Shown here piece after piece: positions 1-5,534 of a stretch of DNA of 9,908 nucleotides. Source of the stretch: an uncultured Clostridia bacterium (GTDB lineage: Bacteria; Bacillota; Clostridia; HGM11327); contig CAJLXE010000046.1 of assembly GCA_905210525.1 (NCBI GenBank), positions 1 to 9,908 of the forward strand. Direction: 5' to 3'. The first letter of the stretch is position 1, and every line of letters starts with the position of its first letter. Under the pieces are notes generated by a model, which searched no databases, had not been told where the DNA came from, and saw only the letters and a list, made by a program, of their open reading frames with translations. A program made the position numbers and the translations under genes.

Positions 1-315
1 ATGAGAAAATGAATTTTCAGCGGCATATCTTGCTGTCTCCTCAAGACGCATTTTGTAGCAGAATCTGCATCTGCCGTCAAAATCACCGTTTATTTCGGAT
101 ATGAAACGGCGCAGACCGTATTCGTTGTTTATTATAAGATTTGCATTTATTGAACGAGCATATTCAACGAGCGTATTTTTGCGCATTTTATATTCGATTG
201 CGGGGTGTATGTTGGGATTATACCAGAAAAGATGCGGCTCTATGTTTTCTGCGCGAAGCGTTTCTATGCACATTATTGAACACGGAGCACAACACGTATG
301 GAGAAGCAGTTTCAA
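1..315 (-). CDS. queH: Epoxyqueuosine reductase QueH, N-terminal part (runs off the left edge)
   Basis: QueH carries out the last step of queuosine synthesis, reducing epoxyqueuosine in tRNA to queuosine; it is an unrelated replacement for QueG. The 105 visible codons hold the family signature: an N-terminal LLLHTCCAPC block (residues 3-12), a WYNPNIHP block (31-38), and a GRCRFCYKMRLEETA block (81-95). The paired cysteines at 8-9 and the later Cys-x-x-Cys at 83 and 86 are the family's presumed iron-sulfur and metal ligands. The frame stays open to base 1; QueH proteins are usually about 180-220 residues, so roughly half is missing. I chose TTG at 315-313 because a perfect AGGAGGT (327-321) sits 5 bases upstream and the protein begins right at the conserved block. 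The gene lies 90 bp downstream of the acyltransferase-like gene on the same strand and may be co-transcribed with it. Recognition is from motif memory, and I am confident of it. Confidence 0.9.
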   Translation of the reverse strand, partial: MKLLLHTCCAPCSIMCIETLRAENIEPHLFWYNPNIHPAIEYKMRKNTLVEYARSINANLIINNEYGLRRFISEINGDFDGRCRFCYKMRLEETARYAAENSFSH

Positions 316-320
316 ATTAA

Positions 321-327
321 ACCTCCT
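321..327 (-). promoter_or_regulatory. Strong ribosome binding site that fixes the TTG start of queH
   Basis: Read on the minus strand this is AGGAGGT, 5 bases before the TTG at 315. No ATG or GTG gives a frame beginning as close to the conserved HTCCAPC block, so this site decides a non-ATG start. Confidence 0.8.
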
Positions 328-351
328 GAAATTCACACATAACATAATTTT

Positions 352-379
352 CGGGGCAGTCCATTGAAAGACAGCCCCG
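352..379. other. Inverted repeat between the acyltransferase-like gene and queH
   Basis: CGGGGC at 352-357 pairs with GCCCCG at 374-379. After an A/A mismatch, GTC (359-361) pairs with GAC (370-372), leaving an 8-base loop. On the minus strand the hairpin is followed by GAAAATTATG, a poor U-tract. It is therefore at best a weak terminator for the 406-1311 gene, or a leader hairpin of queH about 25 bases before its ribosome binding site. I saw no preQ1-riboswitch signature here. Confidence 0.4.
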
Positions 380-405
380 GAAAGTCAATAAAACAATTTT
401 TACGA

Positions 406-1311
406 TTATGAAACTATATTTTCGCCGTCGAATACGAAGAATCCGAGTGCGCCGCCTGCCGTGCCGCCGTTTTTGATTCTGTTTACGAAAGCACGCTGTA
501 TGCTTGTTTTCTGCGGAAGAAGGTCATAATTGTTGTCTGCCGGCGGCCATGCGCTGCCGAATACTCTGTACATTTCACCGTTGCCCTGGTACATGGAGAA
601 CAGATTGAAGTCATTCATAAAGTCGAGAATGTTTGAATTTTCAGGCAAAAATTCGCGGTGCTTCGGATAGAGCAGCCATGAATGGCACATAAATACGGCA
701 TAGCCTGTCTGATTGAAGAATTTGTACGCCTGTCTGTATGAATCCATTCTTTTTTCCTTTGTAATACCGTCGCCCTCCGGAATGTGAATGTTTATAGCGC
801 GGCAACCTTTGCGTATGTTTATTCCGCCGAGAGTCAGCGGAAGAGCGCTTTCGTTGCAGTCTACAAGCTCAAACTGCAATCTTCCGAGTCTGAATATTAC
901 TCCGAAGAGAGCAAGAGCTATCCAGCCGTACTCTAAAAGTCCCCATTTGCCCGTTCTTTCGAGACACGTATGAGCCCATATATTGAGGTCAAGCAAAGAG
1001 TCGTAATAAACGCTCATAGGCCAGCCGTTGCGTATGTACATATTTTTTGTTTCTATTGAATAAAGCTCGCACATAACCAGGCAGAGCAGATCGCCGTCAA
1101 CGCCTTTTTCTTTTGCAAGGTCGTGTACAAGCTCGCGCCTGTTGTCACGTGCTGCAAAGAAATATGCGGTCAGTCCTGTACATTTCTTATCGAAATCGGG
1201 ATCGTCAAGAATTTTATTTACTGTTTCTTCTATAAGTGCTTGTGCTTCAAGAGGCATTTTTATATATTCGTTTATGTCTCTTATGTGTTTGAATACTAAT
1301 ATTCTGTCCAT
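406..1311 (-). CDS. Acyltransferase-like protein (NAT_N plus GNAT_C, DUF5596-like)
   Basis: This 301-residue protein has no signal peptide or clear membrane segment, so it should be cytoplasmic. It resembles the clostridial proteins annotated 'acyltransferase domain-containing', which have an N-acyltransferase N-terminal domain followed by a GNAT-like C-terminal domain. Blocks I associate with the second domain are the HIPEG strand at 176-180, CHSWLL at 209-214 and the LPENSNI turn at 222-228, with an FMNDF block at 231-235. The N-terminal 120 residues are mostly helical. The acyl donor, the acceptor and the pathway are unknown, and nothing in the neighbourhood names a substrate. The ATG at 1311 has no Shine-Dalgarno sequence in the usual place; the nearest good one (AAAGGAG, 1355-1349) is 37 bases upstream and serves a possible mini-ORF that ends in TAATG at this start. 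Transcription probably starts near 1422 from a perfect-consensus promoter. Family assignment is from recalled motifs; activity is inferred. Confidence 0.65.
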   Translation of the reverse strand: MDRILVFKHIRDINEYIKMPLEAQALIEETVNKILDDPDFDKKCTGLTAYFFAARDNRRELVHDLAKEKGVDGDLLCLVMCELYSIETKNMYIRNGWPMSVYYDSLLDLNIWAHTCLERTGKWGLLEYGWIALALFGVIFRLGRLQFELVDCNESALPLTLGGINIRKGCRAINIHIPEGDGITKEKRMDSYRQAYKFFNQTGYAVFMCHSWLLYPKHREFLPENSNILDFMNDFNLFSMYQGNGEMYRVFGSAWPPADNNYDLLPQKTSIQRAFVNRIKNGGTAGGALGFFVFDGENIVS

Positions 1312-1355
1312 TAGAATCTGTAATGCCTTGGTTTTATAAACAAAGGCGCTCCTTT
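1311..1355 (-). promoter_or_regulatory. Ribosome binding site with 10-codon leader frame ending in TAATG
   Basis: AAAGGAG (1355-1349) is followed after 5 bases by TTG at 1343, which opens a 10-codon frame (M/L-FIKPRHYRF). Its TAA (1313-1311) shares one base with the ATG of the acyltransferase-like gene. This is the layout of translational coupling. The same stretch can fold, with GCCTT near the start of the frame pairing with AAGGC (1344-1348 with 1325-1329 approximately). No in-frame ATG, GTG or TTG for the main gene lies within reach of this Shine-Dalgarno sequence. Whether the mini-ORF is translated is inferred. Confidence 0.35.
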
Positions 1356-1367
1356 CTTACTGTCCGG

Positions 1368-1402
1368 AAAACGCTGTAAGTAAACATACGGAAAAGCGTT
1401 TT
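1368..1402 (-). other. Leader hairpin upstream of the acyltransferase-like gene
   Basis: AAAACGCT (1368-1375) and AGCGTTTT (1395-1402) are exact inverted copies separated by 19 bases. The hairpin lies inside the predicted ~110-base 5' leader of the minus-strand gene, and only a short U-run follows it, so it is not a convincing terminator. It could stabilise the mRNA or take part in attenuation. No known riboswitch was recognised. Confidence 0.4.
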
Positions 1403-1428
1403 ATTTATCGGCAATGTCAATCGGTATT

Positions 1429-1457
1429 ATTATACAGTATGTAAAAGACAATGTCAA
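1429..1457 (-). promoter_or_regulatory. Perfect consensus sigma-A promoter of the acyltransferase-like gene
   Basis: On the minus strand TTGACA (1457-1452) and TATAAT (1434-1429) are separated by exactly 17 bases, which predicts a start near 1422. TTGACATTG in the -35 region recurs exactly at 1420-1412, just past the start site, which could mark a regulator site. The promoter lies just downstream of the fucosidase terminator, so the gene is transcribed independently. Confidence 0.8.
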
Positions 1458-1480
1458 GCAAAAAGTTTTACTTATCGGAT

Positions 1481-1522
1481 TAAAAATATCCGGCAAAGTC
1501 TCCTGTAACGGAGATTGCCGGA
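1481..1522 (-). terminator. Intrinsic terminator of the GH29 fucosidase gene
   Basis: Read on the minus strand, TCCGGCAA and TCTCC pair with GGAGA and TTGCCGGA around a 6-base loop, with a 2-base bulge (hairpin 1522-1489), followed by TATTTTTA (1488-1481). It begins 8 bases beyond the fucosidase stop codon. The plus direction has no comparable T-run. Confidence 0.85.
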
Positions 1523-1529
1523 GTATTTA

Positions 1530-2846
1530 TTATTCTTCGTCGTTATTTGTGAAACCCTGAGGAATAGTTCCTACGTTATATACTTTCATGCTGCGGATAA
1601 TCGGCTGTCCAACAGCAACAAGACCTCTGAAACGAACCTTGGAAACATTTGCCGCGGGGAAGAAGTCTATTTTTTTGTGACCGACAGCGCTTCCGTTTGC
1701 AAGCTGTATCCATTTTTGTCCGTCAAAGCCTTCGATTACGTATTTACGTATGCGCTCGCCGCAGCGTGTATCTTCCATGAGAACAACGTGGTCAACGGGC
1801 TGTGCTTTGCCGAGATCAATTTCAACGAATTCGCCCTCGCCGGAAGTTTCTGCAATGGGATTGTCGAATCTGCGTCTTATTTCATCACCGAATTCTTTCA
1901 TTCTGTTGAAGTCTTCGTCTATTATGTATCCCTCCGGATGCGGTCCCTGATTTATGAGCAATGTTGTGCCTCTGCCTACTGACTTGTAATACATTTCCAT
2001 AAGCTCATCGAGAGTGCGGAGCTTGTTTGAAGGATTGGGATTCCATACCCAGCTGTCTCTTATCGGAACGTCACATTCCAGCGGCATCCAGTTGTCGCCG
2101 TCGGGATCGCTGTGATACTGTGTTGCAATACCCGATATTGCGTCGTAACGCTTTATGCTGTTCCATGCGGGATAATATGCCCAGCCTTCTTCGTTGCCCA
2201 CCCATCTGATTGTGGCGTTGGGGCTTTGGAACACCATTGCATCGGGCGCATATTTGCCTATAATATCTCTTACGTCGATTTTGAGGGAGCTGTCGAACCA
2301 GATCTCACATATTGAACCGTATCTTGTGAATATTTCCGTAAGCCACTGGCGGTAAAGATTTGTGTACCAATCCTGTTCGTTTGGGTTGGTTGTTATTCCT
2401 CCCTGACGAGCTTCGCAGGCAAGAGAATCGCCGCACATATATATGCCTAATTTTACGCCGTATTTTTTGCAGGATTCGCTGAGCTCAAGCACAATATCAC
2501 CTTTTCCGTGCTTGTACTGAGAATACTTCATGGAGAAGAAGTAGTTGGTATCTGTCTGCCAGCGTACAAAGCCTTTGTTGTGCTTTGCAACAAATACCAC
2601 ATATTTTGCACCCAGGTCAACTGCAGAACGAACCCACTGGTCTGTGTCCATTTTGCTCATTTTCATATTGTATGCCGCCGCTTTCTGATATTCTTCGTCT
2701 CTGCGGAGCTCGGGGGAATTCAAAAATGATATTTCCTCGCCGTAATACGGCATCCAGTGTATGAACATACCGAGTTCGTAATCCTGCCATTCGTACTGAG
2801 CCTTTGACGGTCTTGCCAAAGCCCATTCATTGCCTAAAATTTCCAT
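1530..2846 (-). CDS. GH29-family alpha-L-fucosidase-type glycoside hydrolase, intracellular
   Basis: GH29 enzymes remove alpha-linked L-fucose by a retaining mechanism. Visible family landmarks are GMFIHW (26-31), VAKHNKGF (86-93), the nucleophile block EIWFDSS with the expected catalytic Asp at 185, and WMPLECDVPIR (253-263), which carries a conserved glutamate that is a candidate acid/base. YYKSVGRGTTLLINQGP (286-302) closes the barrel. Residues about 335-425 form a discoidin/F5-8-type beta-sandwich, typical of GH29 subfamily B. The 438-residue length fits. There is no signal peptide, so it acts in the cytoplasm on imported oligosaccharides. The usual His-His pair of the KHH motif is His-Asn here (89-90), so the exact sugar may differ from plain fucose. 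The start at 2846 has a modest ribosome binding site (TAAGGG, 10 bases upstream). It faces the beta-helix lipoprotein gene and probably shares regulation with it. Confidence 0.9.
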   Translation of the reverse strand: MEILGNEWALARPSKAQYEWQDYELGMFIHWMPYYGEEISFLNSPELRRDEEYQKAAAYNMKMSKMDTDQWVRSAVDLGAKYVVFVAKHNKGFVRWQTDTNYFFSMKYSQYKHGKGDIVLELSESCKKYGVKLGIYMCGDSLACEARQGGITTNPNEQDWYTNLYRQWLTEIFTRYGSICEIWFDSSLKIDVRDIIGKYAPDAMVFQSPNATIRWVGNEEGWAYYPAWNSIKRYDAISGIATQYHSDPDGDNWMPLECDVPIRDSWVWNPNPSNKLRTLDELMEMYYKSVGRGTTLLINQGPHPEGYIIDEDFNRMKEFGDEIRRRFDNPIAETSGEGEFVEIDLGKAQPVDHVVLMEDTRCGERIRKYVIEGFDGQKWIQLANGSAVGHKKIDFFPAANVSKVRFRGLVAVGQPIIRSMKVYNVGTIPQGFTNNDEE

Positions 2847-2874
2847 ACTTTACATACCCTTACTTTCTTGATTG

Positions 2875-2911
2875 CGGCGTTTGATTTCGATGAATCCGGG
2901 ATGAAACGCCG
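2875..2911. repeat. 8-bp inverted repeat at the start of the fucosidase transcript
   Basis: CGGCGTTT (2875-2882) and AAACGCCG (2904-2911) are perfect inverted copies, with a smaller GATT/AATC pair inside the 21-base loop. The predicted transcription start is near 2914, so the mRNA would open almost directly with this stem. It may be an mRNA-stabilising 5' hairpin, or as DNA a roadblock-type operator. Confidence 0.5.
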
Positions 2912-2920
2912 TTTATAGAT

Positions 2921-2949
2921 ATTATATTATACAAGCCCCTGTTTGTCAA
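2921..2949 (-). promoter_or_regulatory. Perfect consensus promoter of the fucosidase gene
   Basis: On the minus strand TTGACA (2949-2944) and TATAAT (2926-2921) have a 17-base spacer, giving a start near 2914 and a leader of about 67 bases. The context ATTGACAAAC is identical to that of the facing beta-helix promoter. Confidence 0.8.
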
Positions 2950-3050
2950 TAAAAAAATAGTGGACAAATATGACATTTGAAATTCAATACGGACAAATAT
3001 AACCCATTTTGAATATATGAGCAATATCGGCAAAAAATATATTGACAAAC
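2941..3050. repeat. Inverted 10-bp -35 boxes flanking two direct repeats (candidate shared operator)
   Basis: GTTTGTCAAT (2941-2950) and ATTGACAAAC (3041-3050) are exact inverted copies that contain the -35 boxes of the two divergent promoters. Between them GGACAAATAT occurs twice (2962-2971 and 2991-3000), 29 bases apart, with looser similarity continuing after each copy. The symmetry suggests that one regulator acts on both promoters. No regulator gene lies next to it in the window, so the regulator is unknown. Confidence 0.5.
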
Positions 3051-3070
3051 TATAATTGTTTGTTTATAAT
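3042..3070 (+). promoter_or_regulatory. Perfect consensus promoter of the beta-helix lipoprotein gene
   Basis: TTGACA (3042-3047), 17 bases, then TATAAT (3065-3070); the start should be near 3077. This excludes the upstream in-frame TTG at 3056, which lies inside the promoter spacer, and supports translation from the ATG at 3104. Confidence 0.85.
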
Positions 3071-3103
3071 GTTGTTGCATTATACAGAAAGGATGATGTA
3101 AAA

Positions 3104-5248
3104 ATGAAGTTTAAATCAAGATTTTCTAAACAAATTGCGATTGCGGTATGCGTTACGGGCGTATTCTTTTCATGCTTCGGGCTCTCGGGTTGCACCGGTA
3201 AAACTCCGGAGCCTACCGCAACCCCGAAGCCGGAGGAGACGGCGCTTTATGTTTCTCCGAGAGGCTCCGATGATGCCGACGGCTCTGAAAATTCCCCGTT
3301 TGCGTCTCCGGAACGTGCGGTTGAAGAAGTCAGAAAGCTTGTAGCTGCAGGGCTTAATAAATCCGTAACGGTTTATTTCCATTCAGGCGACTATAAGGTA
3401 ACGAATATAAATTTCACGGAAGCGGACAACGGCACAGAACAGTACCGTGTTACGTATAAAGCATTCGGCGACGGCGATGTTATATTCAACGGCGGTAAAG
3501 CGCTTGCCAATAACGATTTTGTTTCAGTGACGGATGAAGACGTACTTTCAAGACTGAATAATTCGGCAAAAGACAAAATAAAAGTTATAGATCTCAGAAA
3601 AATGGGTCTTACGCGCGCCGATATAGGTGAAATATATGAGATAGGAACAGGCGGTACGGCAAGCAAATATGACGACGGCACGGTCGGCAATAATTGCGAG
3701 CTTTTCTGGAACGACAAGAGAATGACTGTTGCAAGATATCCGAATACGGGCTTCAATCTTATAGAAAAGGTCATAGACGAAGGCAATGGAGATGACTTTA
3801 CGCCGGGAATTGTGGGTGTGGACGCACAGACTCTTGAGGTTATGAAGACGTGGAAGGAACCGGACAAAGTATGGATGTTCGGATATTTCAAATTCAACTG
3901 GGCGGATATGACGACGCCTGTGAAGTCGATAGATTTTGAGACGGGAGCAATTCAGCCTGCACATTATTCGTGGTACGGATACAAGGAAGATGCCGAATAT
4001 TATTTCTTTAATGTGCTTGAAGAGCTTGACGCTCCGGGTGAATATTATATAGACAGAGACAATATGCTTTTGTATGTATATCCGCCGGAGGATGAAGCAG
4101 ATGCCGATGCGCTTATTTCCGTAACGACATCAAAGCTTATTAAGGGAAATGTTTCCAACGTAACGTTTGAAAACATACAATTCAAGGGCGTAAGAAACGA
4201 CGTTATTGATATTACGGGCGATAACAATATATTCAGGGATTGCAAGGTTTTAAATTCCTACGGTTGGGCAATAAACATTAACGGATGGAATAACCTTGTG
4301 TACGGCTGTGAAGTTTCATATATGGGCAGAGGCGGAATAAGACTTACGGGCGGAGACAGAGCTACTCTTACACCCGGAAACAATATAGTCGAGAACTGCT
4401 ATGTACATCATTTTGAAGAGGTTTACAGAACATATCAGCAGGGAATATTCGTAATAGGCTGCGGCAACAAGGTTCTTCATAACGAAATAGCGTACGCTCC
4501 TCACTGCGTACTGAGCTACAGCGGAAACGATCATCTGTTGGCTTACAATTATATACATGATGTTGTTTATGAATCAAGCGATGCAGGCGCGCTGTATATA
4601 GGCGGCGACTGGACAAGCTGCGGAACCGAAATAAAATACAACTTGTTTGAAAACATTGTAGGTACTGAGGGAAATTATCCGAAGGCAATATATTTTGACG
4701 ACGGAATGTCATCGGGAACTGTTTACGGCAATATTATAAAGAACTGTTCCGGCGCAGCTTTGAACATAGGCGGCGGCAGAGATATGGTTATAAAAAATAA
4801 TCTTGTTATTTCGGACGGTACGCCTATATATTATGACGACAGATTTGCACTTGACGGCTGGGCAAGCATTTACCGCAACACTAAGCCGGGCGAAGGTATG
4901 TGGACAACTCTTGACAGAGTGCCTTATAAGAGCGAGCTCTGGCAGAAGAGATTCCCTCTTCTTGCAAAGGTGACGACGGACTATGCGGATTATCTGAGTC
5001 CGGATTTCCCTGCAAACCCTGCATATTCGATTGTGGAACACAATATATTTGTGGGCAGGCAGTCTTCAAATCTTGAGATTTCCGATGTGGTGCGCGAGTA
5101 TTCGACAATAGGCGTAAACTATTCGTACAGAAGCGAAGCGGAAATTCTTGAAAAAGGAACGTACACCGTGCTTGAAACAAAAATATATCTTAACAACATA
5201 CCGTGGGAACAGATTCCCTATCAGGATATAGGAAGATATAAAAACTGA
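3104..5248 (+). CDS. Surface lipoprotein with right-handed parallel beta-helix, probable carbohydrate-active enzyme
   Basis: The protein is 714 residues from ATG 3104, chosen because AAAGGA lies 10 bases upstream and the longer frame begins inside the promoter. It opens with a lipoprotein signal: Lys/Arg-rich start, hydrophobic stretch 11-26, and lipobox LSGC with Cys30 as the lipid anchor. A Pro/Thr linker follows (31-45), then YVSPRGSDDADGS (49-61), the typical opening of extracellular beta-helix enzymes. A middle region (about 190-330) contains ELFWNDKRMTVARYPN and NVLEELDAPGEYYID. From about 345 to 575 there are coils rich in Asn and Gly (for example NNIVENCYVHH, EIKYNLFENI, YGNIIKN). Acidic blocks SSDAGALY (491-498) and YFDDG (530-534) are candidate catalytic or metal-binding sites. 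The layout resembles GH141-like and related pectate-lyase-fold proteins, but the substrate cannot be read from sequence. Pairing with the divergent GH29 gene suggests breakdown of a fucosylated glycan. A terminator follows 25 bases after the stop. Confidence 0.82.
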   Translation: MKFKSRFSKQIAIAVCVTGVFFSCFGLSGCTGKTPEPTATPKPEETALYVSPRGSDDADGSENSPFASPERAVEEVRKLVAAGLNKSVTVYFHSGDYKVTNINFTEADNGTEQYRVTYKAFGDGDVIFNGGKALANNDFVSVTDEDVLSRLNNSAKDKIKVIDLRKMGLTRADIGEIYEIGTGGTASKYDDGTVGNNCELFWNDKRMTVARYPNTGFNLIEKVIDEGNGDDFTPGIVGVDAQTLEVMKTWKEPDKVWMFGYFKFNWADMTTPVKSIDFETGAIQPAHYSWYGYKEDAEYYFFNVLEELDAPGEYYIDRDNMLLYVYPPEDEADADALISVTTSKLIKGNVSNVTFENIQFKGVRNDVIDITGDNNIFRDCKVLNSYGWAININGWNNLVYGCEVSYMGRGGIRLTGGDRATLTPGNNIVENCYVHHFEEVYRTYQQGIFVIGCGNKVLHNEIAYAPHCVLSYSGNDHLLAYNYIHDVVYESSDAGALYIGGDWTSCGTEIKYNLFENIVGTEGNYPKAIYFDDGMSSGTVYGNIIKNCSGAALNIGGGRDMVIKNNLVISDGTPIYYDDRFALDGWASIYRNTKPGEGMWTTLDRVPYKSELWQKRFPLLAKVTTDYADYLSPDFPANPAYSIVEHNIFVGRQSSNLEISDVVREYSTIGVNYSYRSEAEILEKGTYTVLETKIYLNNIPWEQIPYQDIGRYKN

Positions 5249-5273
5249 ATTTTATATAGACAATGAATCAGAT

Positions 5274-5303
5274 ACGGGAGCTTTTGAAAAGGTTCCCGTT
5301 TTT
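5274..5303 (+). terminator. Intrinsic terminator of the beta-helix gene
   Basis: ACGGGA (5274-5279) pairs with TCCCGT (5294-5299). The stem continues inward through G-U, C-G, G-U and three A-T pairs, and is followed by a T-run (5299-5303). It begins 25 bases past the stop codon. Confidence 0.85.
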
Positions 5304-5309
5304 CCCTCG

Positions 5310-5359
5310 AAAAAATACAGAATAAGCCGTAAGGGTCTATGACTTTTACGGCTTATTTT
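5310..5359. terminator. Bidirectional terminator between converging genes
   Basis: AATAAGCCGTAA (5321-5332) and TTACGGCTTATT (5346-5357) are exact 12-bp inverted copies. The stem can extend inward by about five more pairs, including G-U. TTTT follows on the plus strand, and a T-rich tract (5316-5310) follows on the minus strand. It backs up the terminators of both flanking genes. Confidence 0.8.
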
Positions 5360-5467
5360 GTATATATGCGATGCGGCTGTCAATTCAGATCGGTAATTGA
5401 GTCTGCGTGCTTGTATCGGGTACCCGGCAGTGCGAAGCTTTTGTAAACGAATTACCCTTTTTGTGGG
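5360..5467. other. Non-coding spacer between terminators
   Basis: I see no credible gene here. It holds a 10-bp palindrome CGGGTACCCG (around 5418-5427) and a small CAATT/AATTG inverted pair (around 5381-5399). Open frames across it on both strands have no ribosome binding site and run into the PTS gene or the terminators. Confidence 0.4.
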
Positions 5468-5515
5468 AAAAATAATATGCCCTGCGAAAAGTTCGGATTT
5501 CGTAAGGCATATTAT
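5468..5515 (-). terminator. Intrinsic terminator of the PTS_EIIC_2 gene
   Basis: ATAATATGCC (5472-5481) and GGCATATTAT (5506-5515) are exact inverted copies. Inside, TGCGAAA (5483-5489) pairs with TTTCGTA with one G-U pair. On the minus strand the stem ends in a run of five T (5472-5468). It begins about 20 bases past the stop codon at 5535. Confidence 0.85.
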
Positions 5516-5534
5516 ATACGTTGTATGTGTTGTT

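Noticed and set aside
101..367. Plus-strand 88-codon open frame
   Set aside because: It is antisense to queH, whose conserved Cys blocks on the minus strand explain this DNA, and it has no ribosome binding site.
316..405. preQ1 riboswitch before queH
   Set aside because: The short gap has a GC hairpin but lacks the A-rich tail and pseudoknot pattern of preQ1-I.
1515..1982. Plus-strand 155-codon open frame
   Set aside because: It lies antisense to the 3' part of the GH29 gene and shows no family signature.
3056..3103. 16-codon N-terminal extension of the beta-helix gene from TTG 3056
   Set aside because: It starts inside the promoter spacer, upstream of the predicted transcription start, and would bury the lipoprotein signal.
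5418..5427. CGGGTACCCG palindrome
   Set aside because: A single 10-bp palindrome in a spacer, with no promoter or second copy nearby, is compatible with chance.
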